Shown here piece after piece: positions 1-5,039 of a stretch of DNA of 7,445 nt. Origin of the DNA: Candidatus Levyibacteriota bacterium (GTDB lineage Bacteria > Patescibacteriota > Microgenomatia > Levybacterales > UBA12049); assembly GCA_016204425.1 (NCBI GenBank), contig JACQKR010000027.1, positions 1 to 7,445 of the forward strand, in the 5' to 3' direction. Below the pieces are notes generated by a model. The model saw only the letters and a program-made list of their open reading frames with translations, did no database searches and had not been told where the DNA came from. Within the stretch, counting starts at the first letter, position 1, and each line of letters opens with the position of its first letter. The position numbers were made by a program, and so were the translations under genes.

Positions 1-41
1 GGGTAAAGGCAATTAGTCCTTCAGGCAGGAATAAAAACTAA
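1..41 (+). other. Possible C-terminal tail of a rightward gene (weak)
   Basis: Frame 3 of the plus strand is open from the window edge to a TAA at 39-41, giving a 12-residue hydrophilic tail ending in RNKN. Twelve open codons are common by chance. The reading also conflicts with the leftward promoter proposed at 54-83, since both cannot be the main use of these bases. It is listed only so that the edge is accounted for. Confidence 0.12.
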
Positions 42-53
42 GTGCCGAATTAA

Positions 54-83
54 CTTATCGCATAAATAATAATATCTTGTCAA
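54..83 (-). promoter_or_regulatory. Possible leftward promoter at the left edge
   Basis: On the minus strand a perfect -35 box TTGACA (83-78) is followed after 18 bases by GATAAG (59-54), which matches the -10 consensus at four of six positions and is preceded by TGC, an extended -10. Transcription would run left and leave the window. About 35 bases further on, the minus strand reads GAAGGA, four bases, then TTG, which could be a ribosome binding site and TTG start for a gene outside the window. The whole reading rests on consensus matching. Confidence 0.4.
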
Positions 84-210
84 GGAAAATTGATGAAGCT
101 AAAAATTATTTTTTTTCTTGATAGGACTGGATATTTTTAGGGAAATTTTCAAAGCTGGTACTGATGAATTGAAGTCGTACGGATGTCATCTCTGATGAGT
201 TGGCTTATTC

Positions 211-277
211 TACTTTTAGATTACGATGAGGTAGGAGTGTTGGGCAGGCACTCTTACCTCCTCAGAGTCTAAAAGTA
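211..277. repeat. Large imperfect inverted repeat (about 29-base arms)
   Basis: The left arm 211-239 and right arm 249-277 are reverse complements at 24 of 29 positions, and two of the five mismatches become G-U pairs if the plus strand is transcribed. The loop is 9 bases (240-248). The outer ends TACTTTTAGA and TCTAAAAGTA pair perfectly, as do most positions of the inner GAGGTAGGAGTG part. There is no T-run after it on either strand. It could be a structured RNA, a small non-autonomous mobile repeat, or a factor-dependent 3' end for the leftward transcript. Confidence 0.75.
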
Positions 278-290
278 TCTTTGTAAAAAG

Positions 291-365
291 GAGCGGAGTC
301 CCACTCGGCGGGACGAGCTTGCTTGCCCGCTTCGCCGCGAGGCGAGCTTGACAAGCGGGAAATAT
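291..365. repeat. GC-rich nested palindrome cluster
   Basis: Two adjacent hairpins are visible. The first pairs GTCCC (298-302) with GGGAC (310-314). The second pairs CCCGCTT (326-332) with AAGCGGG (353-359) and encloses a smaller stem, CGCC (333-336) with GGCG (341-344) around a GCGA loop. The octamer CGAGCTTG occurs twice as a direct repeat (314-321 and 343-350). Base composition is far more GC-rich than the flanks. Its GTCCC/GGGAC core recalls the hairpin at 7277-7309, so both may belong to one intergenic repeat family of this genome. Confidence 0.6.
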
Positions 366-419
366 CCCCCCAGAATCTCAGCATTACGTGAAAAGAAAAT
401 GCCAGGCGTGAGATGACAC

Positions 420-1202
420 CTAGATACGTTTTGCAAATAAAATGCGGCCTGTTGCTGTCTGTATGACGCGAGAGACCACAACATCGACTGTTCTCCCAAC
501 GTCTTCACTGCCATTTTCAACAACGATCATTGTTCCGTCATCCAAATACCCGACTCCCTGAGAGACATCTTTCCCTTGGTGCAAAATCTTGATGTGGGAC
601 GCTTGTCCCGGCACAGCTGTCACCTTCAGGCTATTTGCAAGCGCATTCACATTGACTGCGGTAACATTTTGAATATTTGCTTTTTTCTCCAAGTTATAGT
701 CGCAGGTTATTATCTTCCCCCTGTGCAGCTTTGTCAGCTTGATAATCCGCTCATCGACCTCATCCGGCTTCTTGTTTCCGTCAAGCTCTTCATCGAGCAC
801 GTGGACTCGTATCCCCCGTGCCTTTTTCAGTTTTTCAAGATACTCCAGCCCCCGCCTCCCGCGCTCTCTTTTAACCGTATCTTGTGCGTCAGCGATATGC
901 TTGAGCTCTAAAAGAACACCTTCTGTAATGACAATGATCCCGTTGAGTAAACCAAGGTGGATAACATCGAAGATCCGCCCGTCAATAATGGCTGATGTAT
1001 CAAGAAAGATCCCGTTTTCGATTTTTTTTGCCCGTTTTACTTTCTTACGTCGCGGCTTGGGAAGCAGGTGCGGAAGCCGACTTGCCACTGTTTTTGCAAT
1101 CTCATCGGCAAACATCGTCACTAACCGAGGCGGGAATGAAAGTGGCTGATGCTGCTCTTTTGTTTCTTCCTTTTTTTCAACGGGACTATCTGCTTTTGCC
1201 AT
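420..1202 (-). CDS. PIN-TRAM domain protein, YacL-like putative ribonuclease
   Basis: A 260-residue protein whose core closely resembles the soluble part of Bacillus YacL. The PIN nuclease fold spans about residues 64-190: the LDTS motif gives Asp68, IDGR gives Asp74, followed by Glu99, acidic residues in the DEVDERI stretch (147-151) and Asp168 in TCDYN. These are the acidic positions expected to bind metal in this family. A TRAM domain (about 195-260, ending LFAKRI) would bind RNA. YacL proteins carry membrane helices ahead of the PIN domain; here residues 1-62 are charged and lysine/arginine-rich with no membrane segment, so this form is probably cytosolic. The ATG is 21 bases after the radA stop, with AAGGG eight bases upstream, so it is probably co-transcribed with radA. 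The substrate is unknown. The domain call is firm; the nuclease role is inferred from the family. Confidence 0.9.
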   Translation of the reverse strand: MAKADSPVEKKEETKEQHQPLSFPPRLVTMFADEIAKTVASRLPHLLPKPRRKKVKRAKKIENGIFLDTSAIIDGRIFDVIHLGLLNGIIVITEGVLLELKHIADAQDTVKRERGRRGLEYLEKLKKARGIRVHVLDEELDGNKKPDEVDERIIKLTKLHRGKIITCDYNLEKKANIQNVTAVNVNALANSLKVTAVPGQASHIKILHQGKDVSQGVGYLDDGTMIVVENGSEDVGRTVDVVVSRVIQTATGRILFAKRI

Positions 1203-1223
1203 AATGAATACCCTTCAAGAATC

Positions 1224-2603
1224 CTACTTTTTGACGTTTGTATCGAGTGCTTGTAAAACATCAGTAAGCTTTTTATAGTGCTTTGCACTGATAATATGCT
1301 TGAGTCCAACTTTCTCTGCTTCTCGAATCCGCTTCTCAAGACCGGAGACGACTCGAAGCTCCCCGAGTAATCCGACTTCAGCACACGCTACTGTTTTGGG
1401 CAGAGGAATATTTTTGAGACTTGAGTATACAGCAAGACAGATCCCCACATCAATAGCAGGATCAGACAACTTCATTCCGCCTGCGACATTGATGAAAACA
1501 TCCATCGTCTCAACCGGTAACCGGCAATGCTTCTGAAGAACCGCAAGGAGCAGCTCTAAGCGCCGGACATCAACGCCTGAGACAACGCGTCTCGGCATCG
1601 GCAGCTTTGAATACACGACCAACGCTTGCAGTTCAATGAGGAATGCCCTGGTTCCTTCCATCGTCGCGACGAGAACGCTGCCCGGGACATCCTCGGGACG
1701 ACCCGAGGAGAATAAATGCTCAGGATCGGTGACTTCCTTCATCCCTTCTCCTTCCATGACAAATATACCTACCTCATCAACCGGTCCGAAACGATTCTTT
1801 AACGAACGGAGCATACGGGTTGCCTGATGTTTCTCTCCTTCAAGGAAAAGTACCGTGTCGACCATGTGGGAAAGAACCATCGGGCCTGCCACTGTCCCTT
1901 CTTTCGTTACATGCCCGACAAGAACAAGTGGAATTCGCAGCCGTTTTGCAATCTGAATGAAATGCAATGCCGCGTAACGTACTTGTCCGACACTCCCCGC
2001 AAGACCCGCGACATTGACCGACTGCATAGTCTGGATAGAGTCAACAACAATAAACGCCGGACGGATTGCATCGATTTGTGTGATCGTTCTATCAACGTCA
2101 TTACTGGAAAGAACGAGAAGATTGGATACATTTTTTTCTGTTGCTTTTTTCCCATTTTGTCGCTTTGGGAGCAATCGATCCGCTCTCATTTTGATCTGCT
2201 CGGCAGATTCTTCTCCCGAGATGTATAATACATCTTTTTCCTGCCCCGATTTAATCGGGGCCTGGGTAATATTTTGACACAATTGCAGCAGAAGAGTCGA
2301 CTTACCAACGCCGGGATCACCTGCAAGAAGGATAGCTGATCCATGGACAATCCCTCCTCCAAGCACCATATCCATTTCTACAAACCCGCTTGATAACCGG
2401 GCAGTTTTCTCATGAGCAATTTCACTAAGCCTTCGAGGCTTCACATCTTCTGACGCAAGAATTGAAGGACCGGATGGAAGCGGTGCAACTGTTATCTCTT
2501 TCAAACTATTCCATGCGCCACACTCCGGGCATTTTCCAAGCCATGACGGCGTATCATAGCCGCATTCCTGACAGACGAACGAAATTTTATTCTTTCTCTT
2601 CAT
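1224..2603 (-). CDS. radA: DNA repair protein RadA (Sms)
   Basis: A 459-residue RecA-like ATPase, full length for the family, which promotes branch migration and processing of recombination intermediates. Domains in order: a four-cysteine zinc finger (Cys11, Cys14, Cys25, Cys28); the ATPase with Walker A GDPGVGKST (95-103), Walker B FIVVDSIQT (184-192) and the RadA-specific KNRFG motif (269-273); then a Lon-protease-like C-terminal domain (about 300-459) containing VAGGMKLSDPAID. Two loops are longer than in typical RadA: residues 115-123 between the Walker A helix and VLYISGEES, which contains PIKSG coded by a 17-base palindrome, and about 146-159, lysine-rich. The ATG has AGGA upstream at a good distance; a TATAAT also lies only nine bases upstream. 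It is followed closely by the PIN-TRAM gene. Confidence 0.97.
   Translation of the reverse strand: MKRKNKISFVCQECGYDTPSWLGKCPECGAWNSLKEITVAPLPSGPSILASEDVKPRRLSEIAHEKTARLSSGFVEMDMVLGGGIVHGSAILLAGDPGVGKSTLLLQLCQNITQAPIKSGQEKDVLYISGEESAEQIKMRADRLLPKRQNGKKATEKNVSNLLVLSSNDVDRTITQIDAIRPAFIVVDSIQTMQSVNVAGLAGSVGQVRYAALHFIQIAKRLRIPLVLVGHVTKEGTVAGPMVLSHMVDTVLFLEGEKHQATRMLRSLKNRFGPVDEVGIFVMEGEGMKEVTDPEHLFSSGRPEDVPGSVLVATMEGTRAFLIELQALVVYSKLPMPRRVVSGVDVRRLELLLAVLQKHCRLPVETMDVFINVAGGMKLSDPAIDVGICLAVYSSLKNIPLPKTVACAEVGLLGELRVVSGLEKRIREAEKVGLKHIISAKHYKKLTDVLQALDTNVKK
2244..2260. repeat. 17-base palindrome inside radA
   Basis: CCCCGATTTAATCGGGG is a perfect palindrome with 8-base arms around one central base. 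It is identical to the copy at 3150-3166 in the S1 gene. On the coding (minus) strand it is read as Pro-Ile-Lys-Ser-Gly (RadA residues 116-120), inside a loop that ordinary RadA proteins seem to lack. Confidence 0.9.
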
Positions 2604-2612
2604 TGTTTTCCT

Positions 2613-2618
2613 ATTATA
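2613..2618 (-). promoter_or_regulatory. Perfect -10 box just upstream of radA (possible leaderless promoter)
   Basis: The minus strand reads TATAAT at 2618-2613, nine bases before the radA ATG. The -35 position (about 2636-2641, TGCTTA) is a poor match. Initiation from this box would begin within a few bases of the start codon and give an almost leaderless mRNA, cutting off the AGGA that otherwise serves as ribosome binding site. It could be a second promoter for radA after the 123-base gap, or a chance match in AT-rich DNA. Confidence 0.35.
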
Positions 2619-2651
2619 CCTGATATGAAGCTATGTAAGCAGATTATCGAA

Positions 2652-2722
2652 GATTTAAGATATAAGATTTATGATTCAAGATATCACTTCTTCTTAAATC
2701 CTAATTCATAAATCATAAATCT
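2652..2722. repeat. Interleaved inverted repeats in the S1-radA gap
   Basis: Two perfect pairs interlock. GATTTAAGA (2652-2660) is complementary to TCTTAAATC (2692-2700), and AGATTTATGATT (2665-2676) is complementary to AATCATAAATCT (2711-2722). The order A-B-A'-B' permits either two alternative hairpins or a pseudoknot in the transcript. The arms also resemble each other (GATTTA and GATTCA units), so the pattern may come from a short degenerate repeat. There is no T-run, so it is not a standard terminator. Confidence 0.65.
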
Positions 2723-2726
2723 CTTA

Positions 2727-3875
2727 TTAGCGGTATCCGATTGGTTTCTCAAGAAGAACTGGAGAGAGCATGATTCGGTGTCGCCTCTTATCAATCTCAG
2801 TGACGACTGCCGTCACTTGCTTTCCCTCATTCATGCTCATGTTTGGCGGAATTTTTTCTTTGCGGATAATGCCCTCTACTCCTACGGCAAATGCAACGTA
2901 GACATTCCCGGCAACGACTTTACTCACGGCACCTGAGACTTTTGTGTCGATGGGATACTTCTTTGCTATTTCCTCAAACGGATCAACGCTCAAACGCTTC
3001 ACCGAGAGATCGATCCTGCGTGCATCGGTATCAATTCTAATGATTGCAGCCTCAAGAGTGTCACCAACGTTATAAAGGCCCTGAAGATCATCGACTTTGT
3101 CCCACGATATCTCAGAAATATGGATAAGTCCATCCACCCCGATTTTATCCCCCGATTTAATCGGGGTATCGGGGCTCATCGTTTGCTGCTCTCCTTCTCC
3201 CTTTGTGGAAACAGGGACAGCAACAAAGATACCAAAATTGGTAATATTCATGACTTCGACTCTTACTTTTTGCCCGATTGAGAATCCTCTGGTGATGTTT
3301 CTGAATTCTGCCTCGGTCATGGCATGTTTTTGCGAGAAAATGACTTTATTTTCAGCCCGATTCAGCTCAAGAAGCGAGACTTTAACTTTCTTCCCAACGC
3401 TGGGCTGCTGTTGCTGGGAAGCGGTATGGGAATGCGGCAAAAATCCGGTGACCCCGCTGTCTGTTGCGACGATAAACCCACCTTTTATTGCATCAGTTAC
3501 CGTCACTTCAAGGGATTGCTTCTCCTTCTGCATCGCTTCAAGCAACTGCCATGCCTCATTCTCCATGTAGCGGCGCAGGGACACGAGCGGATTACCACTC
3601 TCAGACTCAGGCGTTATGACGGTACAGTCTACTTCCATTCCTTCATGGATGACAGCTAATAAACGCTTGAGAAGACGCCTGTCTTTCTCAAGAACGAGCG
3701 CTTCTGTTTTGGCATTGATATCAATGAAGACTTCGCCCCGTGCGATTTTGGTTATTTTTCCCTTAACGACATCACCTTTATGGAGGCTGACTATTTTTGT
3801 TTTCTGCGAGGCAAGGAGCCTGGCCATGACTGATCCGGCTGTGCCGGATGTATTATCTGAGGATTCTGCGACCAT
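2727..3875 (-). CDS. rpsA: Ribosomal protein S1-like protein, four S1 domains
   Basis: A 382-residue protein made of four S1 RNA-binding domains at about residues 33-103, 119-184, 200-294 and 309-372. The third is the most typical (GQKVRVEVMNITNFGIFVAV, then DGLIHISEIS). Such proteins help the ribosome load mRNA; four domains, as in many Gram-positive forms, are fewer than the six of Escherichia coli. Domain 3 carries an insert of about 26 residues (221-246) in a loop, holding PIKSG from the palindrome at 3150-3166. Domain 2 has a glutamine-rich loop (QQQQ, 154-157). An in-frame stop directly precedes the ATG, fixing the start as the first ATG. AAAGGTGG lies 12 bases upstream, a long spacing. 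A strong promoter sits at 3914-3942. It leads the radA-PIN-TRAM block. The S1-domain call is firm; true ribosomal S1 rather than another S1-repeat protein is likely. Confidence 0.88.
   Translation of the reverse strand: MVAESSDNTSGTAGSVMARLLASQKTKIVSLHKGDVVKGKITKIARGEVFIDINAKTEALVLEKDRRLLKRLLAVIHEGMEVDCTVITPESESGNPLVSLRRYMENEAWQLLEAMQKEKQSLEVTVTDAIKGGFIVATDSGVTGFLPHSHTASQQQQPSVGKKVKVSLLELNRAENKVIFSQKHAMTEAEFRNITRGFSIGQKVRVEVMNITNFGIFVAVPVSTKGEGEQQTMSPDTPIKSGDKIGVDGLIHISEISWDKVDDLQGLYNVGDTLEAAIIRIDTDARRIDLSVKRLSVDPFEEIAKKYPIDTKVSGAVSKVVAGNVYVAFAVGVEGIIRKEKIPPNMSMNEGKQVTAVVTEIDKRRHRIMLSPVLLEKPIGYR
3138..3174. repeat. Nested palindrome inside the S1 gene, containing the 17-base repeat
   Basis: The 17-base CCCCGATTTAATCGGGG (3150-3166) is identical to the copy in radA. 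It is enclosed by an outer pair, CCCCGAT at 3138-3144 and TCGGGG further right (about 3169-3174), so the S1 copy looks like a doubled or longer version of the element. It is read on the minus strand as DTPIKSGDKIG (residues 236-246), within the loop insert of the third S1 domain. Confidence 0.85.
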
Positions 3876-3913
3876 TTATTTTCATATCCACCTTTCACAA
3901 TGAAGATAGGGCA

Positions 3914-3942
3914 AGTATACCACGATGGGTAAAGGGTATCAA
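3914..3942 (-). promoter_or_regulatory. Promoter of the S1-radA-PIN-TRAM block
   Basis: The minus strand has TTGATA (3942-3937, five of six matches to the -35 consensus), a 17-base spacer, and TATACT (3919-3914, five of six) preceded by TGG, an extended -10. Transcription would start near 3907 and give a leader of about 30 bases that contains the AAAGGTGG ribosome binding site. The -35 box lies inside one unit of the 9-base tandem repeat. Confidence 0.75.
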
Positions 3943-4031
3943 GAGTATCATGAGCACCAAAAGTATCAGAAGCTTTCAAAGATACATTTTTTCCCTTGAT
4001 ACCCTTGATACTTTTGATACCTCTGGTACCC
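3934..4031. repeat. Period-9 tandem repeat folded into a palindrome
   Basis: The left half has four 9-base units beginning at 3934: GGGTATCAA, GAGTATCAT, GAGCACCAA, AAGTATCAG. The right half has four units beginning at 3993: CCCTTGATA twice, CTTTTGATA, CCTCTGGTA. The right half is the reverse complement of the same unit: GGTATCAAGAGTATCA (3935-3950) pairs with 4006-4021 at 15 of 16 positions. About 25 bases (3969-3992) separate the halves. It occupies most of the divergent space between the S1 gene and the ferritin-like gene. Confidence 0.85.
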
Positions 4032-4054
4032 TTCGTTTCTTACTTCACTCTTAC

Positions 4055-4072
4055 GAAACTTCGCATAGTTTC
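4055..4072. repeat. Small perfect inverted repeat upstream of the DUF892 gene
   Basis: GAAACT (4055-4060) and AGTTTC (4067-4072) flank a 6-base spacer and end 31 bases before the DUF892 start codon. A repressor could bind such a site, but it is short and AT-rich and may be chance. Confidence 0.3.
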
Positions 4073-4102
4073 TTAACATACTCATGTACTGTGATATGCA
4101 GT

Positions 4103-4615
4103 ATGAAATTAACAACGTTGCACGATTTATTCGTTCACGAAATCCAGGATCTGTATGATGCCGAACATCAGATCACCCAAGCAATGCCCCAAATCATGGA
4201 AGCAATCTCCTCAGAAGAGCTCAAGACGAGTTTTGAGCACCATCTCCACGAGACGAAAGAGCAGATCAGGCAATTAGAAACAGTTTGTGGTAAATTAGGC
4301 ATTGATCCGCAAGGCAAAACATGCATTGGCATAGAAGGAGTCATTGAGGAAGGCGTTGAGATGCTTCAGGAAAATACTCCGTCTCCTGCGCTTGATGCGG
4401 CAATCATTGCCAACGCACAACGCATAGAACACTATGAAATAGCAGGCTACGGCTGCGCGGTAACGTATGCAAAGCTCTTAGGATACACAGATGCTGTCAG
4501 TGTCCTCAAAGAAATCTTGAACGAAGAAGAAACAACCGATAAGTTACTATCGAAAATTGCCGAAACAAAGATCAACCCCCAAGCATTGGCCCCTGAAGGC
4601 AAGTACGCAATGTAA
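4103..4615 (+). CDS. DUF892 / YciE-family ferritin-like protein
   Basis: A 170-residue all-helical protein of the YciE/YciF-like DUF892 family, usual length. It begins LHDLFVHEIQDLYDAEHQI and has the family's later blocks: HLHETKEQIRQLE (47-59), GIEGVIEEG (76-84) and AQRIEHYEIAGYG (105-117). Conserved Glu/His positions (Glu21, Glu50, Glu109, His110, Glu112, Glu141-143) are candidate metal ligands of a four-helix ferritin-like bundle. Members are linked to stress responses; the reaction is unknown. The frame is open upstream to 3848, but those 85 codons run through the 9-base repeat array and give low-complexity sequence, so the ATG at 4103, where family similarity begins, is chosen. No good Shine-Dalgarno or promoter is visible. 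It is the only rightward gene, divergent from S1 and convergent with the small membrane-protein genes. Confidence 0.9.
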   Translation: MKLTTLHDLFVHEIQDLYDAEHQITQAMPQIMEAISSEELKTSFEHHLHETKEQIRQLETVCGKLGIDPQGKTCIGIEGVIEEGVEMLQENTPSPALDAAIIANAQRIEHYEIAGYGCAVTYAKLLGYTDAVSVLKEILNEEETTDKLLSKIAETKINPQALAPEGKYAM

Positions 4616-4636
4616 TTATTACTGTTGTAATAATTA
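4613..4636. repeat. AT-rich hairpin at the convergent gene ends
   Basis: TAATTATTAC (4613-4622) and GTAATAATTA (4627-4636) form a perfect 10-base stem with a TGTT loop. It starts at the stop codon of the DUF892 gene and ends next to the stop of the 44-residue gene on the other strand. The nearest T-rich run on the plus strand starts 13 bases later (about 4649-4657), so it is at best a weak terminator. Confidence 0.5.
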
Positions 4637-4771
4637 TTACCGCTTTGAAGTTTTTTTCTTTGTACCGTAGCGGAGCGTAGGATAGACAACAATCGCCATG
4701 GCAAGTAAAATAATCGCTCCGACAAGATAGAACACCTTTAACCAATCGAGATTTAAATAAAGCTCAAGCAT
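4637..4771 (-). CDS. 44-residue single-span membrane protein
   Basis: The protein starts MLELYLNLDWLKVFY, has one hydrophobic helix (about residues 14-31, VFYLVGAIILLAMAIVVY) and ends in a basic tail (KKKTSKR), which predicts an inner-membrane anchor with its C-terminus in the cytoplasm. AAAGG lies five bases... upstream of its ATG region, inside the end of the preceding gene, and the ATG begins one base after that gene's stop, so the two are probably translationally coupled. I do not recognise a family. It is too short for confident gene calling on composition alone; the tight coupling and clean membrane helix are the reasons to accept it. Confidence 0.65.
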   Translation of the reverse strand: MLELYLNLDWLKVFYLVGAIILLAMAIVVYPTLRYGTKKKTSKR

Positions 4772-4772
4772 A

Positions 4773-4991
4773 CTAGCCTTTCAACAGTAACATGCTTAAA
4801 GTAAAAAACATGCTACTTATTAGCAAACCTAAAAGTATCACAATAGGCTCGATTGTGTCAATGTCTGCAAAAATAGGAGCTATAACTGTACCAAGGAAAA
4901 AAAGGCTTAAATCCTTCGCGTAATCAGCAATCTGCTCGACTTGTCTCTCGTTAAATCTCGATCGCTTATATCGCCGAATCAGGATAAACAT
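4773..4991 (-). CDS. 72-residue two-helix membrane protein of unknown function
   Basis: The basic N-terminus (RRYKRSRFNERQVEQIADYAKD, written here only as residues 6-27 with Arg/Lys clusters) is followed by two hydrophobic segments at about 28-42 (LSLFFLGTVIAPIFA) and 50-71 (VILLGLLISSMFFTL and onward), joined by an acidic turn (DIDTIEP). AAGGG stands four bases before the ATG. A TGC-TACAAG extended -10 with TTGCTT 17 bases further upstream (4998-5026) could also start an almost leaderless message, so the start signal is ambiguous. The gene follows the glycoside hydrolase after 48 bases and precedes the 44-residue gene by one base. No family is recognised; a small membrane subunit or regulator is possible but unsupported. 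Confidence 0.7.
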   Translation of the reverse strand: MFILIRRYKRSRFNERQVEQIADYAKDLSLFFLGTVIAPIFADIDTIEPIVILLGLLISSMFFTLSMLLLKG

Positions 4992-5039
4992 GCTTCCCTT
5001 GTAGCACAGCCTCTGGAAAAAAGCAAAAGAAATAAAGCA

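Larger units (their letters stand above)
84..419. other. Gene-free stretch downstream of the PIN-TRAM gene
   Basis: No reading frame here looks like a protein: the only open frame is a shadow entering from the PIN-TRAM gene. I found no tRNA T-loop sequence and none of the conserved cores of SRP RNA, RNase P RNA or tmRNA. What it holds is an AT-rich left part, a long imperfect hairpin (211-277) and a GC-rich palindromic cluster (291-365). Neither structure is followed by a run of T on the minus strand, so a classical terminator for the leftward block is not evident. Confidence 0.6.

Noticed and set aside
77..105. Plus-strand promoter TTGTCA ... TAAAAA
   Set aside because: The hexamers are partial matches on the opposite strand of a better leftward promoter, and no gene or terminated RNA follows.
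161..198. Two CTGATGA heptamers (161-167 and 192-198) like the hammerhead ribozyme core
   Set aside because: No stem II followed by a GAAA core and no matching cleavage arm could be assembled around either copy.
226..239. Resemblance of TGAGGTAGGAGTG to an animal let-7 microRNA in a hairpin
   Set aside because: The context is bacterial and the match is short; treated as coincidence.
1691..1708. Perfect palindrome CCTCGGG / CCCGAGG with an ACGA loop inside radA
   Set aside because: It codes for a stretch that aligns without a gap to ordinary RadA (the region before VPGS), so it does not look like an inserted repeat.
3848..4102. N-terminal extension of the DUF892 protein by 85 residues
   Set aside because: It runs through the 9-base repeat and the S1 promoter and gives low-complexity LDTLDTFDT-type sequence; family similarity begins at the ATG at 4103.
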